Shown in pieces: positions 12,990 to 26,193 of a stretch of DNA of 64,000 nt. The DNA is taken from the NCBI RefSeq assembly GCF_051014445.1, contig NW_027488367.1, forward strand, positions 29,559,501 through 29,623,500, written 5' to 3'. The position numbers were made by a program, and so were the translations under genes. Every line of letters starts with the position of its first letter. Position 1 is the first letter of the stretch. This stretch comes from Colletes latitarsis. Lineage: Eukaryota > Arthropoda > Insecta > Hymenoptera > Colletidae. The notes beneath the pieces are model-generated. The model was given only the letters and a program-made list of their open reading frames with translations. It searched no databases and was not told where the DNA came from.

Positions 12990-13693
12990 ACATACTTGTT
13001 GAACAGATCCTGGGTTTTTTCTGGTTTGTATCACGTAGTAATGTGGGACCACACTGAAACAATCAATTAAACCTGGTCTTGATAAATATTTTAGAGGATA
13101 ACGCATGTTAGGTCTGGGATAGGTCGGGGATTTGCCCTCATCAGACTCATACTTTCGCACACTTCACATACTCGTTGAACAGATCCTGGGTTTTCTCTGG
13201 TTTGGATCACGTAGTAATGTGGAACCAAACTGAAACAATCAATTAAACCTGGTCTTGATAAATATTTTAGAGGATAACGCATGTTAGGTCTGGGTAAGGT
13301 CTAGGATTTGCCCTCGTCAGGCTCATACTTTCGCATATTTCTCATACTTCATGGCTAGATCCTGGGCTATTTCTGGATTAGATCACGTAGTAATGTGGTA
13401 CCACACTGAAACAGTCAATTAAACCTGGTTTCCATCAATATCTTAAAGGACAACCCAAGTTAGGTCTGGGATAGGTCTTGGATTTTCACTCATCAGACTC
13501 ATACTTTCGCATTCTTCACATACTTGTTGAACGGATCCTGGGTTTTTTCTGGTTTGGATCACGTAGTAATTTGGTACCACACTGAAACAGTCCATTAAAC
13601 CTGGTTTGGATCAATATTTTAGAGGATAACGCAAGTTAAGTCTGGGATTGGTCTGGGATTTTCACTCATCAGACTCATACTTTCGCATTCTTC
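12990..13693 (+). repeat. 4-mer local duplication, copy 2 (704 bp)
   Basis: Near copy of about 12,286-12,989. Its left end coincides with the left end of superunit copy 2 to within about 40 bp. Confidence 0.8.
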
Positions 13694-15143
13694 TCATACT
13701 TGTTGAACGGATCCTGGGTTTTTTCTGGTTTGGATCACGTAGTAATGTGGGACCACACTGAAACAGTCAATTAAACCTGGTTTCGATCAATATTTTAGAG
13801 AATAATTCATGTTAGGTCTAGGTTAGGTCTGGTATTTGCTCTCATCAGGCTCATTCATTCGCATATTTCTCATACTTGATGGCTAGATCCTGGGCTTTTT
13901 CTGGATTGCATCACGTAGTAATGAAGTACAACACTGAAACAGTCAATTAAACCTGGTTTCCATCAATATCTTAGAGGACAACGCAAGTTAGGTCTGGGAT
14001 AGGTCTGGGATTTGCCCTCATCAGGCTCATACTTTCGCGTTTTTCACATACTTGTTGAACAGATCCTGGGTTTTTTCTGGTTTGTATCGCGTAGTAATGT
14101 GGGACCACACTGAAACAATCAATTAAACCTGGTCTTGATAAATATTTTAGAGGATAACGCATGTTAGGTCTGGGATAGGTCGGGGATTTGCCCTCATCAG
14201 ACTCATACTTTCGCACACTTCACATACTCGTTGAACAGATCCTGGGTTTTTTCTGGTTTGGATCACGTAGTAATGTGGAACCACACTGAAACAATCAATT
14301 AAACCTGGTCTTGATAAATATTTTAGAGGATAACGCATGTTAGGTCTGGGTAAGGTCTAGGATTTGCCCCTCGTCAGGCTCATACTTTCGCATATTTCTC
14401 ATACTTCATGGCTAGATCCTGGGCTATTTCTGGATTAGATCACGTAGTAATGTGGTACCACACTGAAACAGTCAATTAAACCTGGTTTCGATCAATATCT
14501 TAGAGAATAATTCATGTTAGGTCTAGGTTAGGTCTGGGATTTGCTCTCATCAGGCTCATACTTTCGCACACTTCACATACTCGTTTGACAGATGCTGGGT
14601 TATTTCTGGTTTGGATCGTATAGTAATATGGTAACACACTGAAACAGTCGATTAAACCAGGTTTCGATCAATATTTTTGAGGATAACGCATGTTAGGTCT
14701 AGGTTAGGCCTGGGATTTTCACTCATTAGACTCATACTTTCGCATTCTTCTCATACTTGTTGAACGGATCCTGGGTTTTTTCTGGTTTGGATCACGTAGT
14801 AATGTGGGACCACATTGAAACAGTCAATTAAACCTGGTTTCGATCAATATTTTAGAGAATAATTCATGTTAGGTCTAGGTTAGGTCTGGGATTTGCTCTC
14901 ATCAGGCTCATTCTTTTGCATATTTCTCATACTTGATGGCTAGATGCTGGGCTTTTTCTGGATTGCATCACGTAGTAATGAAGTACAACACTAAAACAGT
15001 CAATTAAACCTGGTTTCCATCAATATCTTAGACGACAACGCAAGTTAGGTCTGGGATAGGTCTGGGATTTGCCCTCATCAGGCTCATACTTTCCGCGTTT
15101 TTCACATACTTGTTGAACAGATCCTGGGTTTTTTCTGGTTTGG
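13030..15143 (+). repeat. 12-mer higher-order repeat, unit 3 (2,114 bp)
   Basis: Counterpart of 5,809-7,922 within the second superunit (offset 7,221), with the same 6+6 monomer order and the same indels. Confidence 0.92.
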
Positions 15144-17257
15144 ATCACGTAGTAATGTGGGACCACACTGAAACAATCAATTAAACCTGGTCTTGATAAA
15201 TATTTTAGAGGATAACGCATGTTAGGTCTGGGATAGGTCGGGGATTTGCCCTCATCAGACTCATACTTTCGCACACTTCACATACTCGTTGAACAGATCC
15301 TGGGTTTTCTCTGGTTTGGATCACGTAGTAATGTGGAACCACACTGAAACAATCAATTAAACCTGGTCTTGATAAATATTTTAGAGGATAACGCATGTTA
15401 GGTCTGGGTAAGGTCTAGGATTTGCCCTCGTCAGGCTCATACTTTCGCATATTTCTCATACTTCATGGCTAGATCCTGGGCTATTTCTGGATTAGATCAC
15501 GTAGTAATGTGGTACCACACTGAAACAGTCAATTAAACCTGGTTTCCATCAATATCTTAAAGGACAACCCAAGTTAGGTCTGGGATAGGTCTTGGATTTT
15601 CACTCATCAGACTCATACTTTCGCATTCTTCACATACTTGTTGAACGGATCCTGGGTTTTTTCTGGTTTGGATCACGTAGTAATTTGGTACCACACTGAA
15701 ACAGTCCATTAAACCTGGTTTGGATCAATATTTTAGAGGATAACGCAAGTTAAGTCTGGGATTGGTCTGGGATTTTCACTCATCAGACTCATACTTTCGC
15801 ATTCTTCTCATACTTGTTGAACGGATCCTGGGTTTTTTCTGGTTTGGATCACGTAGTAATGTGGGACCACACTGAAACAGTCAATTAAACCTGGTTTCGA
15901 TCAATATTTTAGAGAATAATTCATGTTAGGTCTAGGTTAGGTCTGGTATTTGCTCTCATCAGGCTCATTCATTCGCATATTTCTCATACTTGATGGCTAG
16001 ATCCTGGGCTTTTTCTGGATTGCATCACGTAGTAATGAAGTACAACACTGAAACAGTCAATTAAACCTGGTTTCCATCAATATCTTAGAGGACAACGCAA
16101 GTTAGGTCTGGGATAGGTCTGGGATTTGCCCTCATCAGGCTCATACTTTCGCGTTTTTCACATACTTGTTGAACAGATCCTGGGTTTTTTCTGGTTTGTA
16201 TCGCGTAGTAATGTGGGACCACACTGAAACAATCAATTAAACCTGGTCTTGATAAATATTTTAGAGGATAACGCATGTTAGGTCTGGGATAGGTCGGGAA
16301 TTTGCCCTCATCAGACTCATACTTTCGCACACTTCACATACTCGTTGAACAGATCCTGGGTTTTTTCTGGTTTGGATCACGTAGTAATGTGGAACCACAC
16401 TGAAACAATCAATTAAACCTGGTCTTGATAAATATTTTAGAGGATAACGCATGTTAGGTCTGGGTAAGGTCTAGGATTTGCCCCTCGTCAGGCTCATACT
16501 TTCGCATATTTCTCATACTTCATGGCTAGATCCTGGGCTATTTCTGGATTAGATCACGTAGTAATGTGGTACCACACTGAAACAGTCAATTAAACCTGGT
16601 TTCGATCAATATCTTAGAGAATAAATCATGTTAGGTCTAGGTTAGGTCTGGGATTTGCTCTCATCAGGCTCATACTTTCGCACACTTCACATACTCGTTT
16701 GACAGATGCTGGGTTATTTCTGGTTTGGATCGTATAGTAATATGGTAACACACTGAAACAGTCGATTAAACCAGGTTTCGATCAATATTTTTGAGGATAA
16801 CGCATGTTAGGTCTAGGTTAGGCCTGGGATTTTCACTCATTAGACTCATACTTTCGCATTCTGCTCATACTTGTTGAACGGATCCTGGGTTTTTTCTGGT
16901 TTGGATCACGTAGTAATGTGGGACCACATTGAAACAGTCAATTAAACCTGGTTTCGATCAATATTTTAGAGAATAATTCATGTTAGGTCTAGGTTAGGTC
17001 TGGGATTTGCTCTCATCAGGCTCATTCTTTCGCATATTTCTCATACTTGATGGCTAGATGCTGGGCTTTTTCTGGATTGCTTCACGTAGTAATGAAGTAC
17101 AACACTAAAACAGTCAATTAAACCTGGTTTCCATCAATATCTTAGAGGACAACGCAAGTTAGGTCTGGGATAGGTCTGGGATTTGCCCTCATCAGGCTCA
17201 TACTTTCCGCGTTTTTCACATACTTGTTGAACAGATCCTGGGTTTTTTCTGGTTTGG
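15144..17257 (+). repeat. 12-mer higher-order repeat, unit 4 (2,114 bp)
   Basis: Counterpart of 7,923-10,036 within the second superunit, sharing that unit's private variants (gcttcacg, gggaatttg, ctgctcatac). This shows the 12-mer pair formed before the 7.2-kb duplication. Confidence 0.92.
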
Positions 17258-19676
17258 ATCACGTAGTAGTGTGGGACCACACTGAAACAATCAATTAAAC
17301 CTGGTCTTGATAAATATTTTTGAGGATAACGCATGTTAGGTCTGGGACAGGCCTGAGATTTGCACTCATCAGACTCATACTTTCGCATTCTTCACATACT
17401 TGTTGTACGGATCCTGGGTTTTTTCTGGTTTGGATCACGTAGTAGTGTGGGACCACACTGAAACAATCAATTAAACCTGGTCTTGATAAATATTTTAGAG
17501 GATAACGCATGTTAGGTCTGGGTTAGGTCTAGGATTTGCCCTCATCAGGCTCATTCTTTCGCATATTTCTCAAACTTGATGGCTAGATCCTGGGCTTTTT
17601 CTGGAATCAATCACGTAGTAATGAATTACAACACTGAATCAGTCAATTAAACCTGGTTTCCATCAATATCTTAGAGGACAACGCAAGTTAGGTCTGGGAT
17701 AGGTCTGGGATTTGACCTCATCAGACTCATACTTTCGCACACTTCACATACTCGTTGAACAGATCCTGGGTTATTTTCTGGTTTGGATCACGTAGTAATG
17801 TGGTACCACACTGGAACAGTCGATTAAACCTGGTTTCGATCAATATTTTAGAGGATAACGCAAGTTAGGTCTGGGATAGGTCTGGGATTTGCCCTCATCA
17901 GGCTCATACTTTCGCATATTTCTCATACTTCATGGCTAGATCCTGGGCTTTTTCTGGATTGCATCACGTAGTAATGAAGTACAACACTGAAACAGTCAAT
18001 TAAACCTGGTTTCCATCAATATCTTAGAGGATAACGCATGTTAGGTCTAGGTTAGGTCTGGGATTTTCACTCATCAGACTCATACTTTCGCATTCTTCAC
18101 ATACTTGTTGAACGGATCCTGGGTTTTTTCTGGTTTGGATCACGTAGAAATGTGGGACCACACTGAAACAGTCAATTAAACCTGGTTTCGATCAATATTT
18201 TAGAGAATAATTCATGTTAGGTCTAGGTTAGGTCTGGGATTTGCTCTCATCAGGCTCATTCATTCGCATATTTCTCATACTTGATGGCTAGATCCTGGGC
18301 TTTTTCTGGATAGCATCACGTAGTAATGAAGTACAACACTGAAACAGTCAATTAAACCTGGTTTCCATCAATATCTTAGAGGACAACGCAAGTTAGGTCT
18401 GGGATAGGTCTGGGATTTGACCTCATCAGGCTCATACTTTCGCGTTTTTCACATACTTGTTGAACAGGCCCTGGGTTTTTTCTGGTTTGTATCACGTAGT
18501 AATGTGGGACCACACTGAAACAATCAATTAAACCTGGTCTTGATAAATATTTTAGAGGATAACGCATGTTAGGTCTGGGATAGGTCGGGGATTTGCCCTC
18601 ATCAGACTCATACTTTCGCACACTTCACATACTCGTTGAACAGATCCTGGGTTTTTTCTGGTTTGGATCACGTAGTAATGTGGAACCACACTGAAACAAT
18701 CAATTAAACCTGGTCTTGATAAATATTTTAGAGGATAACGCATGTTAGGTCTGGGTAGGGTCTAGGATTTGCCCTCGTCAGGCTCATACTTTCGCATATT
18801 TCTCATACTTCATGGCTAGATCCTGGGCTATTTCTGGATTAGATCACGTAGTAATGTGGTACCACACTGAAACAGTCAATTAAACCTGGTTTCCATCAAT
18901 ATCTTAAAGGACAACCCAAGTTAGGTCTAGGATAGGTCTTGGATTTTCACTCATCAGACTCATACTTTCGCATTCTTCACATACTTGCTGAACGGATCCT
19001 GGGTTTTTTCTGGTTTGGATCACGTAGTAATTTGGTACCACACTGAAACAGTCCATTAAACCTGGTTTGGATCAATATTTTAGAGGATAACGCAAGTTAA
19101 GTCTGGGATTGGTCTGGGATTTTCACTCATCAGACTCATACTTTCGCATTCTTCTCATACTTGTTGAACGGATCCTGGGTTTTTTCTGGATTGGATCACG
19201 TAGTAATATGGGACCACATTGAAACAGTCAATTAAACCTGGTTTCGATCAATATTTTAGAGAAGAATTCATGTTAGGTCTAGGTTAGGTCTGGGATTTGC
19301 TCTCATCAGGCTCATTCTTTCGCATATTTCTCATACTTGATGGCTAGATGCTGGGCTTTTTCTGGATTGCATCACGTAGTAATGAAATACAACACTAAAA
19401 CAGTCAATTAAACCTGGTTTCCATCAATATCTTACAGGACAACGCAAGTTAGGTCTGGGATAGGTCTGGGATTTGCCCTCATCAGGCTCATACTTTCGCG
19501 TTTTTCACATACTTGTTGAACAGATCCTGGGTTTTTTCTGGTTTGTATCACGTAGTAATGTGGGACCACACTGAAACAATCAATTAAACCTGGTCTTGAT
19601 AAATATTTTAGAGGATAACGCATGTTAGGTCTGGGATAGGTCGGGGATTTGCCCTCATCAGACTCATACTTTCGCA
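17258..19676 (+). repeat. Remainder of superunit copy 2
   Basis: Counterpart of 10,037-12,455, with the same rare variants (gtagaaatg, ggaatcaatc, agaagaattc). Confidence 0.87.
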
Positions 19677-22656
19677 TTCTTCACATACTTGTTGAACGGA
19701 TCCTGGGTTTTTTCTGGTTTGGATCACGTAGTAATGTGGAACCACACTGAAACAATCAATTAAACCTGGTCTTGATAAATATTTTAGAGGATAACGCATG
19801 TTAGGTCTGGGTAAGGTCTAGGATTTGCCCTCGTCTGGCTCATACTTTCGCATATTTCTCATACTTCATGGCTAGATCCTGGGCTATTTCTGGATTAGAT
19901 CACGTAGTAATGTGGTACCACACTGAAACAGTCAATTAAACCTGGTTCCCATCAATATCTTAACGGACAACCCAAGTTAGGTCTGGGATAGGTCTTGGAT
20001 TTTCACTCATGAGACTCATACTTTCGCATTCTTCACATACTTGTTGAACGGATCCTGGGTTTTTTCGGGTTTGGATCACGTAGTAATGTGTGTCCACACT
20101 GAAACAATCAATTAAACCTGGTCTTGATAAATATTTTAGAGGATAACGCATGTTAGGTCTGGGATAGGTCGGGGATTTGCCCTCATCAGACTCATACTTT
20201 CGCATTCTTCACATACTTGTTGAACGGATCCTGGGTTTTTTCTGGTTTGGATCACGTAGTAATGTGGGACCACACTGAAACAGTCAATTAAACCTGGTTT
20301 CGATCAATATTTTAGAGAATAATTCATGTTAGGTCTAGGTCAGGTCTGGGATTTGCTCTCATCAGGCTCATTCATTCGCATATTTCTCATACTTGATGGC
20401 TAGATCCTGGGCTTTTTCTGGATTGCATCACGTAGTAATGAAGTACAACACTGAAACAGTCAATTAAACCTGGTTTCCATCAATATCTTAAAGGACAACG
20501 CAAGTTAGGTCTGGGATAGGTCTGGGATTTGCCCTCATCAGGCTCATACGTTCGCGTTTTTCACATACTTGTTGAACAGAACCTGGGTTTTTTCTGGTTT
20601 GTATCACGTAGTAATGTGGGACCACACTGAAACAATCAATTAAACCTGGTCTTGATAAATATTTTAGAGGATAACGCATGTTAGGTCTGGGATAGGTCGA
20701 AGATTTGCCCTCATCAGACTCATACTTTCGCACACTTCACATACTCGTTGAACAGATCCTGGGTTTTTTCTGGTTTGGATCACGTAGTAATGTGGAACCA
20801 CACTGAAACAATCAATTAAACCTGGTCTTGATAAATATTTTAGAGGATAACGCATGTTAGGTCTAGGTTAGGTCTGGGATTTGCTCTCATCAGGCTCATT
20901 CTTTCGCATATTTCTCATACTTGATGGCTAGATGCTGGGCTTTTTCTGGATTGCATCACGTAGTAATGAAATACAACACTAAAACAGTCAATTAAACCTG
21001 GTTTCCATCAATATCTTAGAGGACAACGCAAGTTAGGTCTGGGATAGGTCTGGGATTTGCCCTCATTAGGCTCATACTTTCCGCGTTTTTCACATACTTG
21101 TTGAACAGATCCTGGGTTTTTTCTGGTTTGGATCACGTAGTAGTGTGGGACCACACTGAAACAATCAATTAAACCTGGTCTTGATAAATATTTTAGAGGA
21201 TAACGCAAGTTAAGTCTGGGATAGGTCTGGGATTTGACCTCATCAGACTCATACTTTCGCGTTTTTCACATACTTGTTGAACAAGATCCTGGGTTTTTTC
21301 TGGTTTGGATCACGTAGTAGTGCGGTACCACACTGAAACAGTCCATTAAACCTGCTTGCGATCAATATTTTAGAGGATAGCGCAAGTTAAGTCTGGGATA
21401 GGTCTGGGATTTGCCCTCATCAGGCTCATACTTTCGCGTTTTTCACATACTTGTTGAACAGATCCTGAGTTTTTTCTGGTTTGGATCACGTAGTAATGTG
21501 GTACCACAATGAAACAGTCCATTAAACCTGGTTTGGATCAATATTTTAGAGGATAACGCATGTTATGTCTAGGTTAGGTCGGGGATTTTCACTCATCTGT
21601 CTCATACTTTCGCATTCTTCGCATACTTGTTGAACGGATCCTGGGATTTTTCTGGTTTGGATCACGTAGTAATGTGGTACCACACTGAAACAGTCGATTA
21701 AACCTGGTTTCGATCAGTATTTTAGAGGATAACGCAAGTTAAGTCTGGGATAGGTCTGGGATTTGCCCTCATCAGGCTCATACTTTCGCGTTTTCCACAT
21801 ACTTGTTGAACAGATCCTGGGTTTTTTCTGGTTTGGATCACGTAGTAGTGTGGGACCACACTGAAACAATCAATTAAACCTGGTCTTGATAAATATTTTA
21901 GAGGATAACGCATGTTAGGTCTGGGTTAGATCTAGGATTTGCCCACATCAGGCTCATTCTTTCGCATATTTCTCAAACTTGATGGCTAGATCCTGGGCTT
22001 TTTCTGGATTGCATCACGTAGTAATGTGGTACCACACTGAAACATTCAATTAAACCTGGTCTTGATAAATATTTTAGAGGATAACGCATGTTAGGTCTGG
22101 GATAGGTCTAGGATTTGCCCTCATCAGGCTCATACTTTCGCATATTTCTCATACTTCATGGCTAGATCCTGGGCTTTTTCTGGATTGCATCACGTAGTAA
22201 TGAATTACAACACTGAATCAGTCAATTAAACCTGGTTTCCATCAATATCTTAGAGGACAACGCAAGTTAGGTCTGGGATAGGTCTTGGACTTGCCCTCAT
22301 CAGGCTCATACTTTCGCGTTTTTCACATACTTGTTGAACAGATCCTGGGTTTTTTCTGGTTTGGATCACGTAGTAATGTGTGTCCACACTGAAACAATCA
22401 ATTAAACCTGGTCTTGATAAATATTTTGGAGGATAACGCATTTTAGGTCTGGGATAGGTCTGGGATTTGCCCTCATCAGACTCATACTTTCGCACACTTC
22501 ACATACTCGTTGAACAGATCCTGGGTTTTTTCTGGTTTGTATCACGTAGCAGTGTGGTAACACACTGAAACAGGCGATTAAACCAGGTTTCGATCAATAT
22601 TTTTGAGGATAACGCATGTTAGGTCTAGGTTAGGCCTGGGATTTTCACTCATCAGA
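19677..22656 (+). repeat. Irregular family A monomers
   Basis: About 17 monomers mixing types from the superunit (19.7-20.9 kb) with others. The monomer near 21,311 carries agtgcggtacc and ctgcttgcgatc. The same combination recurs near 22,730, 24,490 and 28,190. A gatcctgagtt variant at 21,461 recurs at 28,332 (offset 6,871). No non-satellite sequence seen. Confidence 0.84.
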
Positions 22657-24418
22657 CTCATACTTTCGCATTCTTCACATACTTGTTGGACGGATCCTGG
22701 GTTATTTCTGGTTTGGATCACGTAGTAGTGCGGTACCACACTGAAACAGTCCATTAAACCTGCTTGCGATCAATATTTTAGAGGATAACGCAAGTTAAGT
22801 CTGGGATAGGTCTGGGATTTGCCCTCATCAGGCTCATACTTTCCGCGTTTTTCACATACTTGTTGAACAGATCCTGGGTTTTTTCTGGTTTGGATCACGT
22901 AGTAGTGTGGGACCACACTGAAACAATCAATTAAACCTGGTCTTGATAAATATTTTAGAGGATAACGCATGTTAGGTCTGGGTTAGGTCTAGGATATGCC
23001 CACATCAGGCTCATACTTTCGCATTCTTCACATACTTGTTGAACGGATCCTGTGTTTTTTTATGGTTTGGATCACGTAGTAATGTGTGTCCACACTGAAA
23101 CAATCAATTAAACCGGGTCTTGATAAATATTTTAGAGGATAACGCATTTTAGGTCTGGGATAGGTCTGGGATTTGCCCTCATCAGACTCATACTTTCGCA
23201 CACTTCACATACTCGTTGAACAGATCCTGGGTTTTTTCTGGTTTGTATCACGTAGTAGTGTGGTAACACACTGAAACAGTCGATTAAACCAGGTTTCGAT
23301 CAATATTTTTGAGGATAACGCATGTTAGGTCTAGGTTAGGCCTGGGATTTTCACTCATCAGACTCATACTTTCGCATTCTTCACATACTTGTTGAACGGA
23401 TCCTGGGTTTTTTCTGATTTGGATCACGCAGTAATGTGGTACCACACTGAAACAGTCAATTAAACCTGGTTTCGATCAATATTTTAGAGAATAGTTCATG
23501 TTATTTCTAGGTTAGGTCTGGGATTTGCTCTCATCAGGCTCATTCTTTCGCATATTTCTCATACTTGACGGCTAGATCCTGGGTTATTCTCTGGATTGCA
23601 TCACGTAGCAATGAAGTACAACACTGAAACAGTCAATTAAACCTGGTTTCCATCATATTTTAGAGGACAACGCATGTTAGGTCTAGGTTAGGCATGGGAT
23701 TTGCTCTCATGAGGGTCATACTTTCGCAGTTTTAACATACATGTTGACCTGATCGAGGGTTTTTTCTGCTTTGGATCACGTAGTAAGGTGGTACCACACT
23801 GAAACAGTCCATTAAACCTGGTTTGGATCAATATTTTCGAGGATAACGCATGTTAGGTCTAGGTTAGGCCGAGGATTTTCACTCATCAGGCTCATACTTT
23901 CGCATATTTCTCATACTTCATGACTAGATCCTGGGCTGTTTCTGGATTGTACCACATTGTAATGTGGTACCACGCTGAAGCAGTCGATGAAACCTAGTTT
24001 CGATCAATATTTTAGAGGATAACGCAAGTTAAGTCTGGGATAGGTCTGGGATTTGACCTCATCAGACTCATACTTTCGCGTTATTCTCATACTTGTTGAA
24101 CAGATCCGGGGTTTTTTCTGGTTTGGATCACGTAGTAGTGTGGTACCACACTGAAACAGTCCATTAAACTTGGTTGCGATCAATATTTTAGAGGATAACG
24201 CATGTTAGGTCTAGGTTAGGTCTGGGATTTGCTCTCATCAGGCTCATTCTTTCGCATATTTCTCATACTTGACGGCTAGATCCTGGGCTCTTTCTCGATT
24301 GCATCACGTAGTAATGAAGTACAACACTGAAACAGTCAATTAAACCTGGTTTCCATCAATATCTTAGAGGACAACGCAAGTTAGGTCTGTGATAGGTCTG
24401 GGATTTGCCCTCATCAGG
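22657..24418 (+). repeat. 10-mer higher-order repeat, copy 1 (1,762 bp)
   Basis: Ten monomers repeated in tandem at an offset of 1,762 bp. Rare variants fix the alignment: ttgttggacgg (22,683 and 24,445), ttttttatggtttgg, gcagttttaacatac and accacattgtaatg. I saw one substitution between copies, atattttcgagg near 23,837 versus atatttttgagg near 25,599. Left mismatch at 22,656. Confidence 0.94.
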
Positions 24419-26193
24419 CTCATACTTTCGCATTCTTCACATACTTGTTGGACGGATCCTGGGTTATTTCTGGTTTGGATCACGTAGTAGTGCGGTACCA
24501 CACTGAAACAGTCCATTAAACCTGCTTGCGATCAATATTTTAGAGGATAACGCAAGTTAAGTCTGGGATAGGTCTGGGATTTGCCCTCATCAGGCTCATA
24601 CTTTCCGCGTTTTTCACATACTTGTTGAACAGATCCTGGGTTTTTTCTGGTTTGGATCACGTAGTAGTGTGGGACCACACTGAAACAATCAATTAAACCT
24701 GGTCTTGATAAATATTTTAGAGGATAACGCATGTTAGGTCTGGGTTAGGTCTAGGATATGCCCACATCAGGCTCATACTTTCGCATTCTTCACATACTTG
24801 TTGAACGGATCCTGTGTTTTTTTATGGTTTGGATCACGTAGTAATGTGTGTCCACACTGAAACAATCAATTAAACCGGGTCTTGATAAATATTTTAGAGG
24901 ATAACGCATTTTAGGTCTGGGATAGGTCTGGGATTTGCCCTCATCAGACTCATACTTTCGCACACTTCACATACTCGTTGAACAGATCCTGGGTTTTTTC
25001 TGGTTTGTATCACGTAGTAGTGTGGTAACACACTGAAACAGTCGATTAAACCAGGTTTCGATCAATATTTTTGAGGATAACGCATGTTAGGTCTAGGTTA
25101 GGCCTGGGATTTTCACTCATCAGACTCATACTTTCGCATTCTTCACATACTTGTTGAACGGATCCTGGGTTTTTTCTGATTTGGATCACGCAGTAATGTG
25201 GTACCACACTGAAACAGTCAATTAAACCTGGTTTCGATCAATATTTTAGAGAATAGTTCATGTTATTTCTAGGTTAGGTCTGGGATTTGCTCTCATCAGG
25301 CTCATTCTTTCGCATATTTCTCATACTTGACGGCTAGATCCTGGGTTATTCTCTGGATTGCATCACGTAGCAATGAAGTACAACACTGAAACAGTCAATT
25401 AAACCTGGTTTCCATCATATTTTAGAGGACAACGCATGTTAGGTCTAGGTTAGGCATGGGATTTGCTCTCATGAGGGTCATACTTTCGCAGTTTTAACAT
25501 ACATGTTGACCTGATCGAGGGTTTTTTCTGCTTTGGATCACGTAGTAAGGTGGTACCACACTGAAACAGTCCATTAAACCTGGTTTGGATCAATATTTTT
25601 GAGGATAACGCATGTTAGGTCTAGGTTAGGCCGAGGATTTTCACTCATCAGGCTCATACTTTCGCATATTTCTCATACTTCATGACTAGATCCTGGGCTG
25701 TTTCTGGATTGTACCACATTGTAATGTGGTACCACGCTGAAGCAGTCGATGAAACCTAGTTTCGATCAATATTTTAGAGGATAACGCAAGTTAAGTCTGG
25801 GATAGGTCTGGGATTTGACCTCATCAGACTCATACTTTCGCGTTATTCTCATACTTGTTGAACAGATCCGGGGTTTTTTCTGGTTTGGATCACGTAGTAG
25901 TGTGGTACCACACTGAAACAGTCCATTAAACTTGGTTGCGATCAATATTTTAGAGGATAACGCATGTTAGGTCTAGGTTAGGTCTGGGATTTGCTCTCAT
26001 CAGGCTCATTCTTTCGCATATTTCTCATACTTGACGGCTAGATCCTGGGCTCTTTCTCGATTGCATCACGTAGTAATGAAGTACAACACTGAAACAGTCA
26101 ATTAAACCTGGTTTCCATCAATATCTTAGAGGACAACGCAAGTTAGGTCTGTGATAGGTCTGGGATTTGCCCTCATCAGGCTCATACTTTCGC
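24419..26193 (+). repeat. 10-mer higher-order repeat, copy 2 (1,762 bp plus 13 bp overlap)
   Basis: Tandem copy of 22,657-24,418. The match ends at 26,194, where cgcgttt replaces cgcattc. It is as recent-looking as the 1,409-bp and 7,221-bp duplications. Confidence 0.94.

Larger units (their letters stand above)
13027..19676 (+). repeat. 7,221-bp superunit, copy 2 (6,650 bp matched)
   Basis: Direct repeat of 5,806-12,455. The match ends at 19,677, where cgcattc replaces cgcacac. The 571 bp between the two matched parts (12,456-13,026) belong to a local four-monomer duplication at the junction. The near-lack of differences over 6.6 kb implies a very recent exchange, or an assembly duplication. 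Confidence 0.94.
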
